64,000 bases of DNA, from NCBI RefSeq assembly GCF_031845305.1, contig NZ_JAVREH010000006.1, forward strand, positions 124,001-188,000, read 5' to 3'. Position numbers and translations under genes: made by a program. Source of the DNA: Jatrophihabitans_A lederbergiae. GTDB lineage: Bacteria > Actinomycetota > Actinomycetes > Mycobacteriales > Jatrophihabitantaceae. The notes beneath the pieces are model-generated. The model did not search any database and was not told the DNA's origin. It worked only from the letters and a program-made list of their open reading frames with translations. Within the stretch, counting starts at the first letter, position 1, and each line of letters starts with the position of its first letter. Positions 34,344 through 43,083 of this stretch are shown here, in pieces.

Positions 34344-35618
34344 ATGAGCAGCCGCGCAGGAATCGTCGTCACCGGAACAGAAGTGCTGACCGGACGGGTG
34401 AGCGACCGGAACGGTCCATGGCTGGCCGAGCAGCTGCGGATCGCGGGTGTGGACGTCGCCCAGGTCATCGTCGTCGGCGACCGTCCGGATGACCTGCGCC
34501 GGGCCCTGGAGTTTCTCGGCAGCACTGGCATCGATCTCATCATCACCTCCGGCGGCCTCGGGCCCACCGCGGACGACCTGACGGCGGAGGTTGTGGGCAC
34601 CAGCCAGGGACGCCGGTCGCGGCTGGACCCGGAACTGGAGCGGCAGATCGCGGCCATCGTCGCGAGCCTGAACGAGCGGCGCGGCTGGCAGCCCGATCCG
34701 GTAGCGACTGCCGCCGCGACCCGCAAGCAGGCTCTGGTACCCGACGGCGCCACCGTCCTCGCCCCGGTCGGAACTGCGCCAGGGCTGGTGGTCCCGGTGG
34801 CGCAAGGGCGCGGCGGGCCGCCCGTCGTCGTCCTGCCCGGCCCGCCGCGCGAGCTGCAGGGAATGTGGCCGGCCGCCCTGGCGGACCCGGACGTCCAGGC
34901 CGCGCTGGCCGGGCGGGACGAGCTGCGGCAGCGGACGATCCGGTTGTGGGGTACCCCGGAATCCGAGCTCGCCGCCACCATGCGCGAGAGCGAGGCCACG
35001 ATCGCCGAGCTCGAGATCACGACCTGTCTGCGCGACGGGGAGCTCGAGATCGTCACCCGGTACGGCCCGGCCGCCGAGGACAGCTACGAGGACTTTCAGG
35101 CCGCGATCCAATCGGCCTTTGCACGCACGCTGTTCTCGTCGGACGGCAGGACCATCGACGAGATCGTGGCCGGTGCGCTGATCGAGCGCGAACTCACCAT
35201 AGCGACGGCTGAATCCTGCACGGCCGGGCTGCTCGCGGGCCGGCTGGCCGATCGTCCCGGCTCGTCGGCGTACCTGCTCGGCGGCCTGGTGGTCTATGCC
35301 AACGAGGCCAAGCACAACCTCGCCGGGGTGCCCGTCCAGCTGATCGCCGATGTCGGTGCCGTGAGCGCCGAGGTGGCCGAGGCGCTCGCCGCCGGTGCGC
35401 GCGAACGCCTGGGCGCCGACCTCGGCGTCGGCGTCACCGGCATCGCAGGGCCGGATGGAGGCAGCGACGAGAAGCCGGTCGGGCTCGTATACCTGTGCGT
35501 CACGAGCAAGGACGGATCGCTGGCCCGCAGGCTGAACCTGCCCGGTTCGCGGGCCGACATCCGCGCCCGGACGGTGCTCACCGCCATGCACCTGATCCGA
35601 GAGCTGCTGGTGACCTAA
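34344..35618 (+). CDS. cinA: CinA-family protein (nicotinamide-nucleotide amidase)
   Basis: Two-domain protein of 424 residues. The N-terminal MoCF-like domain (about 1-170) has GIVVTGTEVLTGRVSDRNG and TSGGLGPTADDLT, associated with ADP-ribose pyrophosphatase activity. The C-terminal domain (about 270-424) has TAESCTAGLLAGRLADRPGS and GVTGIAGPDGGSDEKPVG, typical of NMN deamidase. It recycles pyridine nucleotides. ATG start at 34344. Full-length and apparently intact. Confidence 0.94.
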   Translation: MSSRAGIVVTGTEVLTGRVSDRNGPWLAEQLRIAGVDVAQVIVVGDRPDDLRRALEFLGSTGIDLIITSGGLGPTADDLTAEVVGTSQGRRSRLDPELERQIAAIVASLNERRGWQPDPVATAAATRKQALVPDGATVLAPVGTAPGLVVPVAQGRGGPPVVVLPGPPRELQGMWPAALADPDVQAALAGRDELRQRTIRLWGTPESELAATMRESEATIAELEITTCLRDGELEIVTRYGPAAEDSYEDFQAAIQSAFARTLFSSDGRTIDEIVAGALIERELTIATAESCTAGLLAGRLADRPGSSAYLLGGLVVYANEAKHNLAGVPVQLIADVGAVSAEVAEALAAGARERLGADLGVGVTGIAGPDGGSDEKPVGLVYLCVTSKDGSLARRLNLPGSRADIRARTVLTAMHLIRELLVT

Positions 35619-35655
35619 GCTGCGTCGAACCCACGTCCCGGCGAAAGGCCGATCG

Positions 35656-37304
35656 ATGTCCGAGCGCTGGTACAAAGAGGCCGTCGTCTACTCCGTCGAG
35701 GTCGACTCCTTTCAGGACTCCAACGGCGACGGCTGCGGCGACCTGCCCGGCCTGACCAGCCGGTTGGACTACCTTGCTCGCCTGGGCGTGACCTGCCTCT
35801 GGCTCAACCCGATCCACCCGTCGCCGCAGCGTGACGGCGGCTATGACGTCAGCGACTACTACGGCGTCGATCCGCGGCTGGGCACGCTCGGGGACTTCGT
35901 GGAACTGGCCACCCAGGCGCGCTCGCGCGGCATCCGGCTCTTGCTGGATCTCGTCGTGAATCACACCTCCGACCAGCACCCGTGGTTCCAGTCCGCCCGC
36001 AGCGACCCGGATTCGCCTTATCGCGACTGGTATGTCTGGAGCAAGGACGAGCCGGCCGACCGTCGACAGGGCATCGTCTTCCCCGGTGAGCAGACCGAGA
36101 CCTGGACGTTCGACGACGGCGCCAAGCAGTGGTACTTCCACCGGTTCTATGACTTCCAGCCCGATCTGAACTGGGGTAACCCCGCCGTCCGGGCGGAGAT
36201 CAAGAAGGTGATGGGGTTCTGGCTGCAGCTGGGGGCGTCCGGCTTCCGGATCGACGCCGCGCCTTTCGTCCTGGAGCAGGTCTCCCCCGATGTGGATTCC
36301 GGCCCGCTGGACTTCTCCATCCTGGACGACTGGCGACAGGACGTGCAGTGGCGTGAGGGCCAGGCCGTCCTGCTGTGCGAGGCCAATGTGTCGCCCGAGG
36401 ATGTGCCGACATACTGCGCCGCAGCCCCGGGCGGCCCGAATGACCGCGCTCACCTGATGTTCGCGTTCGGGCTGAATGCCAAACTGTGGTTGGCACTGGC
36501 CCGCAAGGACGCCGAGCCGCTGATCGAAGCCCTCGGCGCGCTGCCGAAGCTCGCCGCGATGGCGCAGTGGGCAACGTTCCTGCGTAACCACGATGAACTC
36601 GATCTGAGCAAGCTGACGGACGAGCAGCGCGCCGACGTGATGGCGGCGTTCGCCCCCAAGGCCACCATGCGCATCTACGACCGCGGCATCCGCCGGCGGC
36701 TTGCTTCGATGATGGGCGGCGAGCGCAAGCGCATCGAGTTGGCGTACTCGCTGCAATTCAGCATGCCGGGTACCCCGGTCGTTCGGTACGGCGAAGAAAT
36801 CGGCATGGGCGAGGACCTCAAGCTGCCGGACGCGAGGCGATTCGCACACCCATGCAGTGGAGCGCCGACCGTACCGGAGGATTCTCGACCGCATCCGTCG
36901 CCGAACTGGTCAGGCCGCTGCCCACTCGCGGCAGTTACGCACCGAAGCGCGTCAACGTCGAATCGCAACGGCGTGAACGCGATTCGCTGCTGCGCTGGTT
37001 CGAGGAACTGATCCGGGTGCTGCGCGAGTGCCCCGAGATCGGCGTCGGCGAGCCGAGCGTGGTCGACATCCCACTGCCGCGCTCGGTGCTGCTGCATCGC
37101 TTCGACGCCCCGGAGGGTTCGATCCTGCTCATTCACAACCTGGCCGAGGAGCCGGTCACGATCGACCTCAGCGGGGTGGACACCGGCAAGCGTCCGTACG
37201 AGGTCTTCTCCGACACGGTGTACGAGCCGCTGCGGTCGAAGCTGTCGCAGTTGTCGCTGGGCGGCTGGGGCTATCGCTGGATCCGGCTGCGCCGGGGCCA
37301 GTGA
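35656..37304 (+). pseudogene. Trehalose-synthase-like GH13 enzyme, broken by a one-base frameshift
   Basis: From ATG 35656 the frame encodes a TreS/maltosyl-type GH13 enzyme: YSVEVDSFQDSNGDGCGDL, GGYDVSDYYGVDP, VVNHTSDQHPWF, GFRIDAAPF, LLCEANVSPEDV and FLRNHDELDL. After KLPD (about 36831) the family motif continues in another frame as EAIRTPMQWSADRTGGFS, then the beta-sandwich to 37304. Two bases stand where a codon is expected at 36832-36833, so one base is missing. Joined, the protein would have about 549 residues, the usual length. The first frame alone stops at 37011 without the C-terminal third. Catalytic residues are intact in the first part. Confidence 0.82.
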
Positions 37305-37391
37305 TGCCGGGGCCTTCGATGCTGATCGCTGGCGCGCAGACGGCGACGGAAAGACAGCCGAGATCGGCGGCGTCACCATCACCGAGGTTCG

Positions 37392-37946
37392 CTACCGATG
37401 CCAGCTGGGAGCGGCTTCCGAACCGGCCGGGTCGCCTAGGTAGCGCAGGGCCTTCGACACTCCCTCGTCGGTGTCGGTCATGTCGACCACGAGACGGGCG
37501 CCATCGCGGATCTCGTCCCACTCGACGTACCCGCCCATCAGCACCTCGTCCCAGGACGGCACCACCTGGTCGGGTAGGTCGGGCAACCGAGCGCTCACCC
37601 GACTGCGGTGCTCCGCCGGATCGCGGAGCGTGGTTTCGCAGACGGCCAGCCGTGCGCCGGTTCGCATTGCCAGCCCCGCCCAACCGGCGCGGGCCTCGGG
37701 CACCGGGTTCACCGCGTCCACGACCACCGGCGTGCTCAGCGACAGGGTTGCGGCGGCGATCTCGTGGGCGACGACATAGCCGACGGGTCCCACCGGCGGC
37801 CGCGCGAGACCGCAGCGAATCACTGCCGTCTCGATGGCATCGATGCGGACATAGGCCGCTCCCAGGGCCGTCACCAGGCGCCGGGCCAAAGTCGTCTTTC
37901 CGGTACCCGGCAACCCCGCGAGCACGACCAGCACTGTCTCAGCCAC
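37392..37946 (-). CDS. P-loop kinase-like ATP-binding protein
   Basis: Small P-loop protein of 184 residues with Walker A GLPGTGKTTLARRL at residues 11-24 and YVRIDAIETAV after it. A DAVNPVPEARAGW segment resembles the phosphate-acceptor region of shikimate- or adenylylsulfate-kinase-like proteins of the AAA_33 group, which often phosphorylate small molecules or give antibiotic resistance. The true substrate is unknown. ATG start at 37946. It is convergent with the broken GH13 gene. Confidence 0.8.
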   Translation of the reverse strand: MAETVLVVLAGLPGTGKTTLARRLVTALGAAYVRIDAIETAVIRCGLARPPVGPVGYVVAHEIAAATLSLSTPVVVDAVNPVPEARAGWAGLAMRTGARLAVCETTLRDPAEHRSRVSARLPDLPDQVVPSWDEVLMGGYVEWDEIRDGARLVVDMTDTDEGVSKALRYLGDPAGSEAAPSWHR

Positions 37947-38138
37947 CGTGGGAGCTTACCGACGCCCACAACCGTCGATTCTTAGCCGGCGACCCGCCAT
38001 GAGGTGATGTCGACCGCCCCGGTGGTGAGGGGATGGTCTGTGAGGCGATGGCGGCGAAGGCAGAGTAGGCGGCGGGCTCCTTTGTCGCGTCGGCGATCGC
38101 GACCCGAGGTCGGCACCGTAGCAAGCTAAGGTCTGCGG

Positions 38139-38633
38139 ATGGCCGATTCCCCTGCTCGCACCAGCGGTGCCGCATCCGGCGTCACCACTCAGGTCGTGAT
38201 CTACACCGACGGCGCGTGCAAGGGCAATCCCGGTCCGGGTGGCTGGGGCGTCTGGTTGCGGAGCGGGACGCACGAGAAGGAACTGTTCGGCGGCGAGGCC
38301 CTGACCACGAACAACCGCATGGAGCTGACGGCAGTGATCAAGAGCCTCACTGCTTTGAAGGGCTCCTGCGAGGTCACGCTCTTCACCGACAGCCAGTACG
38401 TGCGCAAGGGCATCACCGAGTGGATCCACGGCTGGAAGGCGCGGGGCTGGATGACCGCGGACAAGAAGCCGGTCAAGAACGCCGAGCTGTGGCGCGAGCT
38501 CGACGACGCCTGCGCCCGGCACCGCGTCGAGTGGCGCTGGGTTCGCGGGCACGCCGGGGACCCGGGCAACGAGAGGGCCGACGCGCTGGCCAATGCCGGG
38601 GCGGCGGAGTTCCTTCGGGTACCGCTTCGCTGA
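38139..38633 (+). CDS. rnhA: Ribonuclease HI
   Basis: Cleaves RNA in RNA-DNA hybrids. The 164 residues have a short extra N-terminus, then the fold starting VVIYTDGACKGNPGPGGWG. Catalytic residues are Asp in YTDGAC, Glu in RMELTAV, Asp in FTDSQYV and the C-terminal Asp in GNERADALAN. The basic handle region KARGWMTADKKPVKN is present. ATG start at 38139. A shorter start near VTTQ cannot be excluded. Upstream 192 bases hold no gene. Confidence 0.95.
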   Translation: MADSPARTSGAASGVTTQVVIYTDGACKGNPGPGGWGVWLRSGTHEKELFGGEALTTNNRMELTAVIKSLTALKGSCEVTLFTDSQYVRKGITEWIHGWKARGWMTADKKPVKNAELWRELDDACARHRVEWRWVRGHAGDPGNERADALANAGAAEFLRVPLR

Positions 38634-38676
38634 CTCAGCCCGTCAACAGCGTGGGAGCGCCTGAGAGAGTGGGACG

Positions 38677-39864
38677 GTGAGCAACGCCGCCCTACCCGTC
38701 GAGCGCGCGCTCTGGCACTCCCGCGATGTGCGTCGGCTGGTGGGGCTGAGCCTGCTCGCGTTCTCCAGCTTCTGCCTGCTGCTCGGCTCGGCGCCGGCCT
38801 GGGCTTCCGCCGGCGGTGTCAGCGAGAACCGCGCGGGGCTGGTGACGACGGCAATGCTTGCGTGCACGGTCCTGGTTCAGGGCGCGGTGCCGGCCCTCGT
38901 CCGGCGTTGCGGACTGGGACCGACGCTCGCGGCGGGCCTGGTCGCTCTCGGCGCGCCCGCGCCGCTGTACGCGGCGGGGCACCACCTTGGGCTGCTGCTC
39001 GGCGCGGCCGCGGTTCGGGGTGCCGGGTTTGCGGTGGTGACCGTGGTCGGCTCGACGCTGGCCGCCGCGGTGGCGTCACCGGAGCGTCGCGGTGAGTCGA
39101 TCGGCTTGTACGGGCTGGCCATCGCGGTGCCGAACCTGCTGTGCGTCCCGGGTGGTGTCGCGCTGGCCCAGCACGGCGGCTTCCGCTGGGTGGCGTACGC
39201 GAGCGCGCTGCCGGTGCTGGCGGTGCCGCTCGCGCTGGCCCTCGGACGTTCGGCGCACTCACCGGTCCGGACGGCGCAATCACAGTCCGAGCGCGCCCGT
39301 CCAGAGCGCGGCCGCGCCGTCGTGGTCCGGGTCGCCGCTCCCGCATTCGTGCTGCTCACCGCCACCCTCGCCGGCGGGGGCCTGGTGACCTACCTGCCGA
39401 TCCAGCTGCCCACCGGCGCGCTCGCCACCGCCGCGCTGCTCGGCTTCGGGGCAACCGCCGCACTGGGACGATGGCGTGCCGGAGCGCTGTCGGACCGCTT
39501 CGGCACCGGGTTGCTGCTGCCGGCCGCGCTGGTTGCCGCCGTGCTGGGGACGGCGCTGGTCGCGCTCGGCCTCGGAAAGGGGTCCGCGCCGGTGCTCGTT
39601 GCCGGTGCCGTCCTGTTCGGAGCAGGCTATGGCGCCGTGCAGAACCTGACGCTGGTGCAGGCCTTCGCGGCGGCGGGACCGGGACACGCCACCACCGCGA
39701 GCGCGCTCTGGAACGCCGCCTTCGACGCCGGCACCGGGATCGGCGCCATCGTGGTCGGCGCGCTGGCCGCCACCGGCCTCGGGGTGCCGATCGTCCTCGC
39801 CCTGACGGCTCTGCTCATGCTCACCGCACTGCCGCTGACCGCCCGGCGTCATGGACAGGCTTGA
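38677..39864 (+). CDS. MFS transporter
   Basis: Major facilitator of 395 residues with about 12 transmembrane helices. Helices are Ala/Leu/Val-rich, and the central cytoplasmic loop (about 195-215, SAHSPVRTAQSQSERARPERG) is charged. The pattern suits a small-molecule exporter of the CynX/YfkF-type group, but the substrate is unknown. GTG start at 38677. It follows rnhA after 43 bases and may share its transcript. Confidence 0.85.
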   Translation: MSNAALPVERALWHSRDVRRLVGLSLLAFSSFCLLLGSAPAWASAGGVSENRAGLVTTAMLACTVLVQGAVPALVRRCGLGPTLAAGLVALGAPAPLYAAGHHLGLLLGAAAVRGAGFAVVTVVGSTLAAAVASPERRGESIGLYGLAIAVPNLLCVPGGVALAQHGGFRWVAYASALPVLAVPLALALGRSAHSPVRTAQSQSERARPERGRAVVVRVAAPAFVLLTATLAGGGLVTYLPIQLPTGALATAALLGFGATAALGRWRAGALSDRFGTGLLLPAALVAAVLGTALVALGLGKGSAPVLVAGAVLFGAGYGAVQNLTLVQAFAAAGPGHATTASALWNAAFDAGTGIGAIVVGALAATGLGVPIVLALTALLMLTALPLTARRHGQA

Positions 39865-39970
39865 CGTTTACCTTGCGGTGCGGCTTGCCCGCGGCGAAAA
39901 TGGGGTCGGTGGCCGCTGGGCCGCTGGTGCGTCCTGACCCTGGATCACCCGAGTCCGTGTGAGGCATGCC

Positions 39971-40204
39971 ATGACCGACAGCGACAACACCGTCCGCGAT
40001 TCCCAGCACGAGTCCGTGGAAGAGGCCGCTCAAGAGGGTCCGCTTCCCGGCGTCGGCAACATCGACCGCGCCGAAGAGGAGGGTCGCGAGGACTCGGCCG
40101 TACCGGGGAACGACGACGCGAGTACCAACGGCCCGGGGACCGACGATGATGCCGAGGACATCGCCGCCGGCGGTGTCATTCTGGGCGCCATTCACGGGCG
40201 CTGA
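39971..40204 (+). CDS. Small acidic hypothetical protein
   Basis: Protein of 77 residues starting MTDSDNTVRDSQHESVEEAA. It is strongly acidic (many Asp and Glu), probably disordered, and ends AAGGVILGAIHGR. The ATG at 39971 has GAGG six bases upstream, which favours it over the in-frame GTG at 39959. I do not recognise a family. A second small acidic protein is encoded at 49392. Confidence 0.6.
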   Translation: MTDSDNTVRDSQHESVEEAAQEGPLPGVGNIDRAEEEGREDSAVPGNDDASTNGPGTDDDAEDIAAGGVILGAIHGR

Positions 40205-40218
40205 CCCACCGGTTTTCT

Positions 40219-40245
40219 AAGCGCCTGTCTCACAAGCGCCTGTCT
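40219..40245. repeat. 15-bp-period duplication at the VOC gene stop
   Basis: AAGCGCCTGTCT occurs at 40219-40230 and 40234-40245; the second copy reaches into the stop codon of the minus-strand VOC gene. Confidence 0.85.
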
Positions 40246-40678
40246 AGAGAGCGCTGAAGTCCGGGATCGTAAGGGTTCCGTCGGGACCGAGGGTGAATCC
40301 GGGATTATGCGCGATCTCCCAGGCGTGACCGTCCGGGTCGGTGAAGACCCCGGCGTAGCCGCCGTAGAAGGTTTCCGCCGGCGCGCGGGTGACGCTTGCG
40401 CCCGCACGCTCGGCGGCCGCCATCACCTCGTCCACCTCATCGCGCGAGCGGACGTTCTGCGCCAGGGCGAGGCCGTCGAAGCCGCTTTCCTGCCGTTGCG
40501 CAACACCGCAGTCCGCGCTGAGTTTATCCAGGCTCCACAGCACGATCCCCATGCCGCCGGCCTGGAAGAACACCGTTTCTTCGACCTCCTGACCGCGCCA
40601 GCCGAGGTGCTCATAGAACGCTCGGGCACGCGGCAGGTCGGTGACGCCGAGGGTGACGAGGCTGAGTCGCTGTTCCAC
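40244..40678 (-). CDS. VOC-family protein (glyoxalase-like)
   Basis: VOC-fold protein of 144 residues starting MEQRLSLVTLGVTDLPRARA. It has the signature YEHLGWRGQEVEETVFFQ and the closing GYAGVFTDPDGHAWEIAHNPG, common to a group of actinobacterial glyoxalase-like proteins of unknown substrate. ATG start at 40678. It is divergent from the ribbon-helix-helix fusion gene at 40772, and the 93-base gap holds that gene's putative operator. Confidence 0.87.
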   Translation of the reverse strand: MEQRLSLVTLGVTDLPRARAFYEHLGWRGQEVEETVFFQAGGMGIVLWSLDKLSADCGVAQRQESGFDGLALAQNVRSRDEVDEVMAAAERAGASVTRAPAETFYGGYAGVFTDPDGHAWEIAHNPGFTLGPDGTLTIPDFSAL

Positions 40679-40737
40679 GGTCGGAGCCTACCGGGGGTGG
40701 CGCATCGCCACGCCGCCTAGAGTTCGTGAGTAGGGTG

Positions 40738-40755
40738 TGCGCATACCTGCGCATA
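40738..40755 (+). promoter_or_regulatory. Tandem TGCGCATA operator candidate
   Basis: TGCGCATA occurs at 40738-40745 and again at 40748-40755, exactly one helical turn (10 bp) apart, 17 bases before the ATG of the ribbon-helix-helix gene. Each unit contains the palindrome TGCGCA. Paired half-sites at this spacing are what RHH repressors bind, so autoregulation is a reasonable inference. GAGG at 40761-40764 is the ribosome-binding site. Confidence 0.6.
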
Positions 40756-40771
40756 GAAGTGAGGCGACGTC

Positions 40772-42094
40772 ATGGGCCGTGCCAATGTCTACCTGCCCGA
40801 CGATCTGGAGCGCCGCGTCAAGGCGGCTCAGATCCCGATCTCCGAAGTCTGCCAGCGAGCACTGCTTGCCGCTGTCGAGTCGGCCGAGGGCTTACACCAT
40901 CCCTTCGGCGAAACCGTCGGCGTCCAGTTCCGGCGCGGCTGGGAAAGCGGCGTCCGCTGGACCCAGGGAGCGTCGCACGAGGCGCTGCTGACGCTGTTGC
41001 GAGACCAGCGCCTGGACATTCCGACCGAGATGCTTCCGCATGACCTCTACGCCCTCAGCCAGGAGCAGACGCTGGCCTGGGAGGCGGGCTTCGTCGAGGC
41101 TGCCCGCACCCTGGTGCGTATCCCGGCCCCGGGCGCTGCCGCTCCCGCGGTCGAACAGCCGGACGAGCCGGACGCGCCGCCCCGGGCTGCGACGGCGACC
41201 ACGGATGAGGCGGAGCAGTCGAGCGCCGATCCCATCGAACTGGGCGACGATTCAGGTTCCCAGCTTGGCGTGACGCTGGACGGCTCGCCGGTGTCCTTCG
41301 ACCCGCACGCCGCCGTGCGAGCCGGCAAGAGCCCCCTGTTCGCCATCCTCGGTCAGGCGGATCTCCGGGCGCGGCTGGCGCTGAGCGTCGCACAGGACGC
41401 GGCTTCCCGCGGCACCGGTGTGGTGTTGCTCGACCTCTCCGGCGAGCTGAGCTCACGGGCGAAGGGCCTCGGCCGCAACGTGCGCGTCATCCGGCACTCC
41501 GCCGCGAGTCTGCCGAAGCTGGATGATCTGGTGCAGGGAGCCGTCGGACTGGGCGGCCTGTGGCAGACGTTCGGCAGCCTGTCACGTAGCACGGGCGTGG
41601 GCGAACTCTTCGGCGGCTCGGGCGGCCAGCGGATCGAGCCCGGGTACGTGACCATCATCCGGCTGGCCGGCGATGGCCAGCTGGGCGCCGGCCTGGCCGC
41701 CATGCAGCTGCTGTCGCAGTTCGCGTCGAAGGCTGAGTTTCCCCGCTTGTTGCAGGTGGATCTGCCCGCTGGTGTCTCGATCCCGTCCGCGGTCGGGTCC
41801 GTGCTGGGCAGGGTGGTACGCATCGCGCGCGAACAGAACGCCGCCGTCGGTCTGTCCGCCGAGAGCGCCGACACCGTCGCCCAGATCGCTGGTAGCGGCG
41901 CGCTCCTGTCCACTGCGGTCGCGTTCGCTACCAGCAATCCGGTCGAGGCCGACGCTCTGCGGAAGCTGCTCGGTGCCGACGCGCCGATCCTGCTCAACCC
42001 GCCGGGGACGCCGGCGCCGTCGGGGCATGACACCTGGGCTGTGATGCGCGATCTGCACGGACGGCTCGGCCAGGTTCGGATGGAAGGCTGGTGA
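40772..42094 (+). CDS. Ribbon-helix-helix protein fused to a degenerate HerA/VirD4-like P-loop domain
   Basis: The 440 residues have three parts. Residues 1-38 (MGRANVYLPDDLERRVKAAQ onward) are an Arc/CopG-type ribbon-helix-helix DNA-binding domain. Residues 45-115 are a Trp-rich helical module (FRRGWESGVRW, LAWEAGFVEAA). After an acidic Pro-rich linker, residues 185-405 follow the order of a HerA/VirD4-type ATPase: a beta strand before a would-be P-loop (LFAILGQADLRA), VVLLDLSGELSS, the position of Walker B (LLQVDLPAG), a sensor strand (AAVGLSAES) and DALRKLLG. All ATPase residues are lost. This fold call is my inference. Function is unknown; a DNA-bound scaffold or partner-sensing regulator is possible. 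Confidence 0.8.
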   Translation: MGRANVYLPDDLERRVKAAQIPISEVCQRALLAAVESAEGLHHPFGETVGVQFRRGWESGVRWTQGASHEALLTLLRDQRLDIPTEMLPHDLYALSQEQTLAWEAGFVEAARTLVRIPAPGAAAPAVEQPDEPDAPPRAATATTDEAEQSSADPIELGDDSGSQLGVTLDGSPVSFDPHAAVRAGKSPLFAILGQADLRARLALSVAQDAASRGTGVVLLDLSGELSSRAKGLGRNVRVIRHSAASLPKLDDLVQGAVGLGGLWQTFGSLSRSTGVGELFGGSGGQRIEPGYVTIIRLAGDGQLGAGLAAMQLLSQFASKAEFPRLLQVDLPAGVSIPSAVGSVLGRVVRIAREQNAAVGLSAESADTVAQIAGSGALLSTAVAFATSNPVEADALRKLLGADAPILLNPPGTPAPSGHDTWAVMRDLHGRLGQVRMEGW

Positions 42095-42410
42095 GCCGGA
42101 GCACACTGGCGCGCGATGGACGCTGACGATCTGGTGGTCGAACCAGGCACCACCGACTGACACGTCCGCACGCGAGAACTGCACGCGAGAACGGCCCGCT
42201 CCCGATGACGGGGGCGGGCCGTTCTGGCATCTTTAGTCCGGGTGAGGACCAATGGTGACGATGGAGATCGGGTCTTGTCCTGGACCATATATCCAGAACA
42301 TCCGCCACGCGGACGGTGGCACCAGTATCACCGCCGCAGCATCCCACTCGGTCGGCCGAACTGCCCGGACCCCGAGTGACTTCAGCTGCCGACGAGCAGC
42401 CGAATCTCGG
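42095..42410. other. Gene-free stretch of 316 bases
   Basis: It holds a tandem copy of GCACGCGAGAAC (42168-42179 and 42181-42192, period 13) and a strong hairpin (42188-42225). The second half is less GC-biased. A 14-codon reading frame (42116-42160) is too short to support. I see no RNA gene. Confidence 0.6.
42188..42225 (+). terminator. Strong hairpin after the RHH fusion gene
   Basis: AGAACGGCCCGCTCCC (42188-42203) pairs with GGGGGCGGGCCGTTCT (42210-42225): a 16-bp stem with one G-U pair and the loop GATGAC. It is followed by a short run (CATCTTT). It lies about 94 bases after the stop at 42094. Confidence 0.8.
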
Positions 42411-42986
42411 CTACCGGCCGTCGAGGAACTCGAGCACGCGCTGGGTCAGCAGCGCCGCGGCTTCCGGGTCATAGGACGGCAGCGAGCTGTCGGCGAAGTA
42501 GTGCTGGTCGCCGGCGTAGAGGAACAGCTCGGCGTCCGCGGCCTCATCGACCAGCGCCCGGGCGGCGTCGATGTCGCCCTCGTCGACGAAGATCGGGTCG
42601 GCGTTCATCCCGTGCACTTGCACCGGTACCCCGTCGGGCCAGCCTGAGCCGAACTCCGAGACCGGGACGCAGGAATAGCACAGCACCGCACCCCGTGCGC
42701 CGGCCCGGGTCTGCGCCAGCTTCTGGGCCGGCAGCACACCGAGGGAGAAGCCGGCGTACACGAGCTCGGCAGGCCGCGTGTCTGCCGACCGGACGCCGCG
42801 CGCGAGGATCTCGCCGAAGCCGACCTTCTCGGCGTGGGCCACCCCTTCTTGCAGGGTGTCGAAGGTGCGGCCCTCGAACAGGTCGGGCGTGTGCACGGTA
42901 TGCCCGGCGCGGCGCAGCTCGTCGGCGAAGGTCACCACACCAGGGGTCAGCCCGAGCGCGTGGTGAAAGAGCAGTACCTCGGCCAT
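42411..42986 (-). CDS. Dienelactone hydrolase family protein
   Basis: Alpha/beta hydrolase of 191 residues starting MAEVLLFHHALGLTPGVVTF at ATG 42986, with GGGAG upstream. The nucleophile elbow is GFSLG (Ser rather than the Cys of classical dienelactone hydrolase). HTPDLFEGRTF, an Asp near PIFVDEGD and a His in GDQHYFAD complete a plausible triad. The family acts on dienelactones or related esters. The substrate is unknown. It is divergent from nothing close; the next gene on the same strand is the zinc-finger protein upstream. Confidence 0.86.
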   Translation of the reverse strand: MAEVLLFHHALGLTPGVVTFADELRRAGHTVHTPDLFEGRTFDTLQEGVAHAEKVGFGEILARGVRSADTRPAELVYAGFSLGVLPAQKLAQTRAGARGAVLCYSCVPVSEFGSGWPDGVPVQVHGMNADPIFVDEGDIDAARALVDEAADAELFLYAGDQHYFADSSLPSYDPEAAALLTQRVLEFLDGR

Positions 42987-43083
42987 CCCTGCACTCCCGC
43001 TTGTCGAACGCGTAGATCGGATACCCCAGAATCTAGGATGCTCCAACGAGATCCCGCAATACTCGCGACTCAACGCAGGTATC

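Noticed and set aside
37305..37391. Open stretch with coding-like composition after the broken GH13 gene
   Set aside because: No start codon and no recognisable family; it may be a relic but cannot be supported.
42116..42160. 14-codon frame after the RHH fusion gene
   Set aside because: No ribosome-binding site or conserved feature; chance frames of this size are common.
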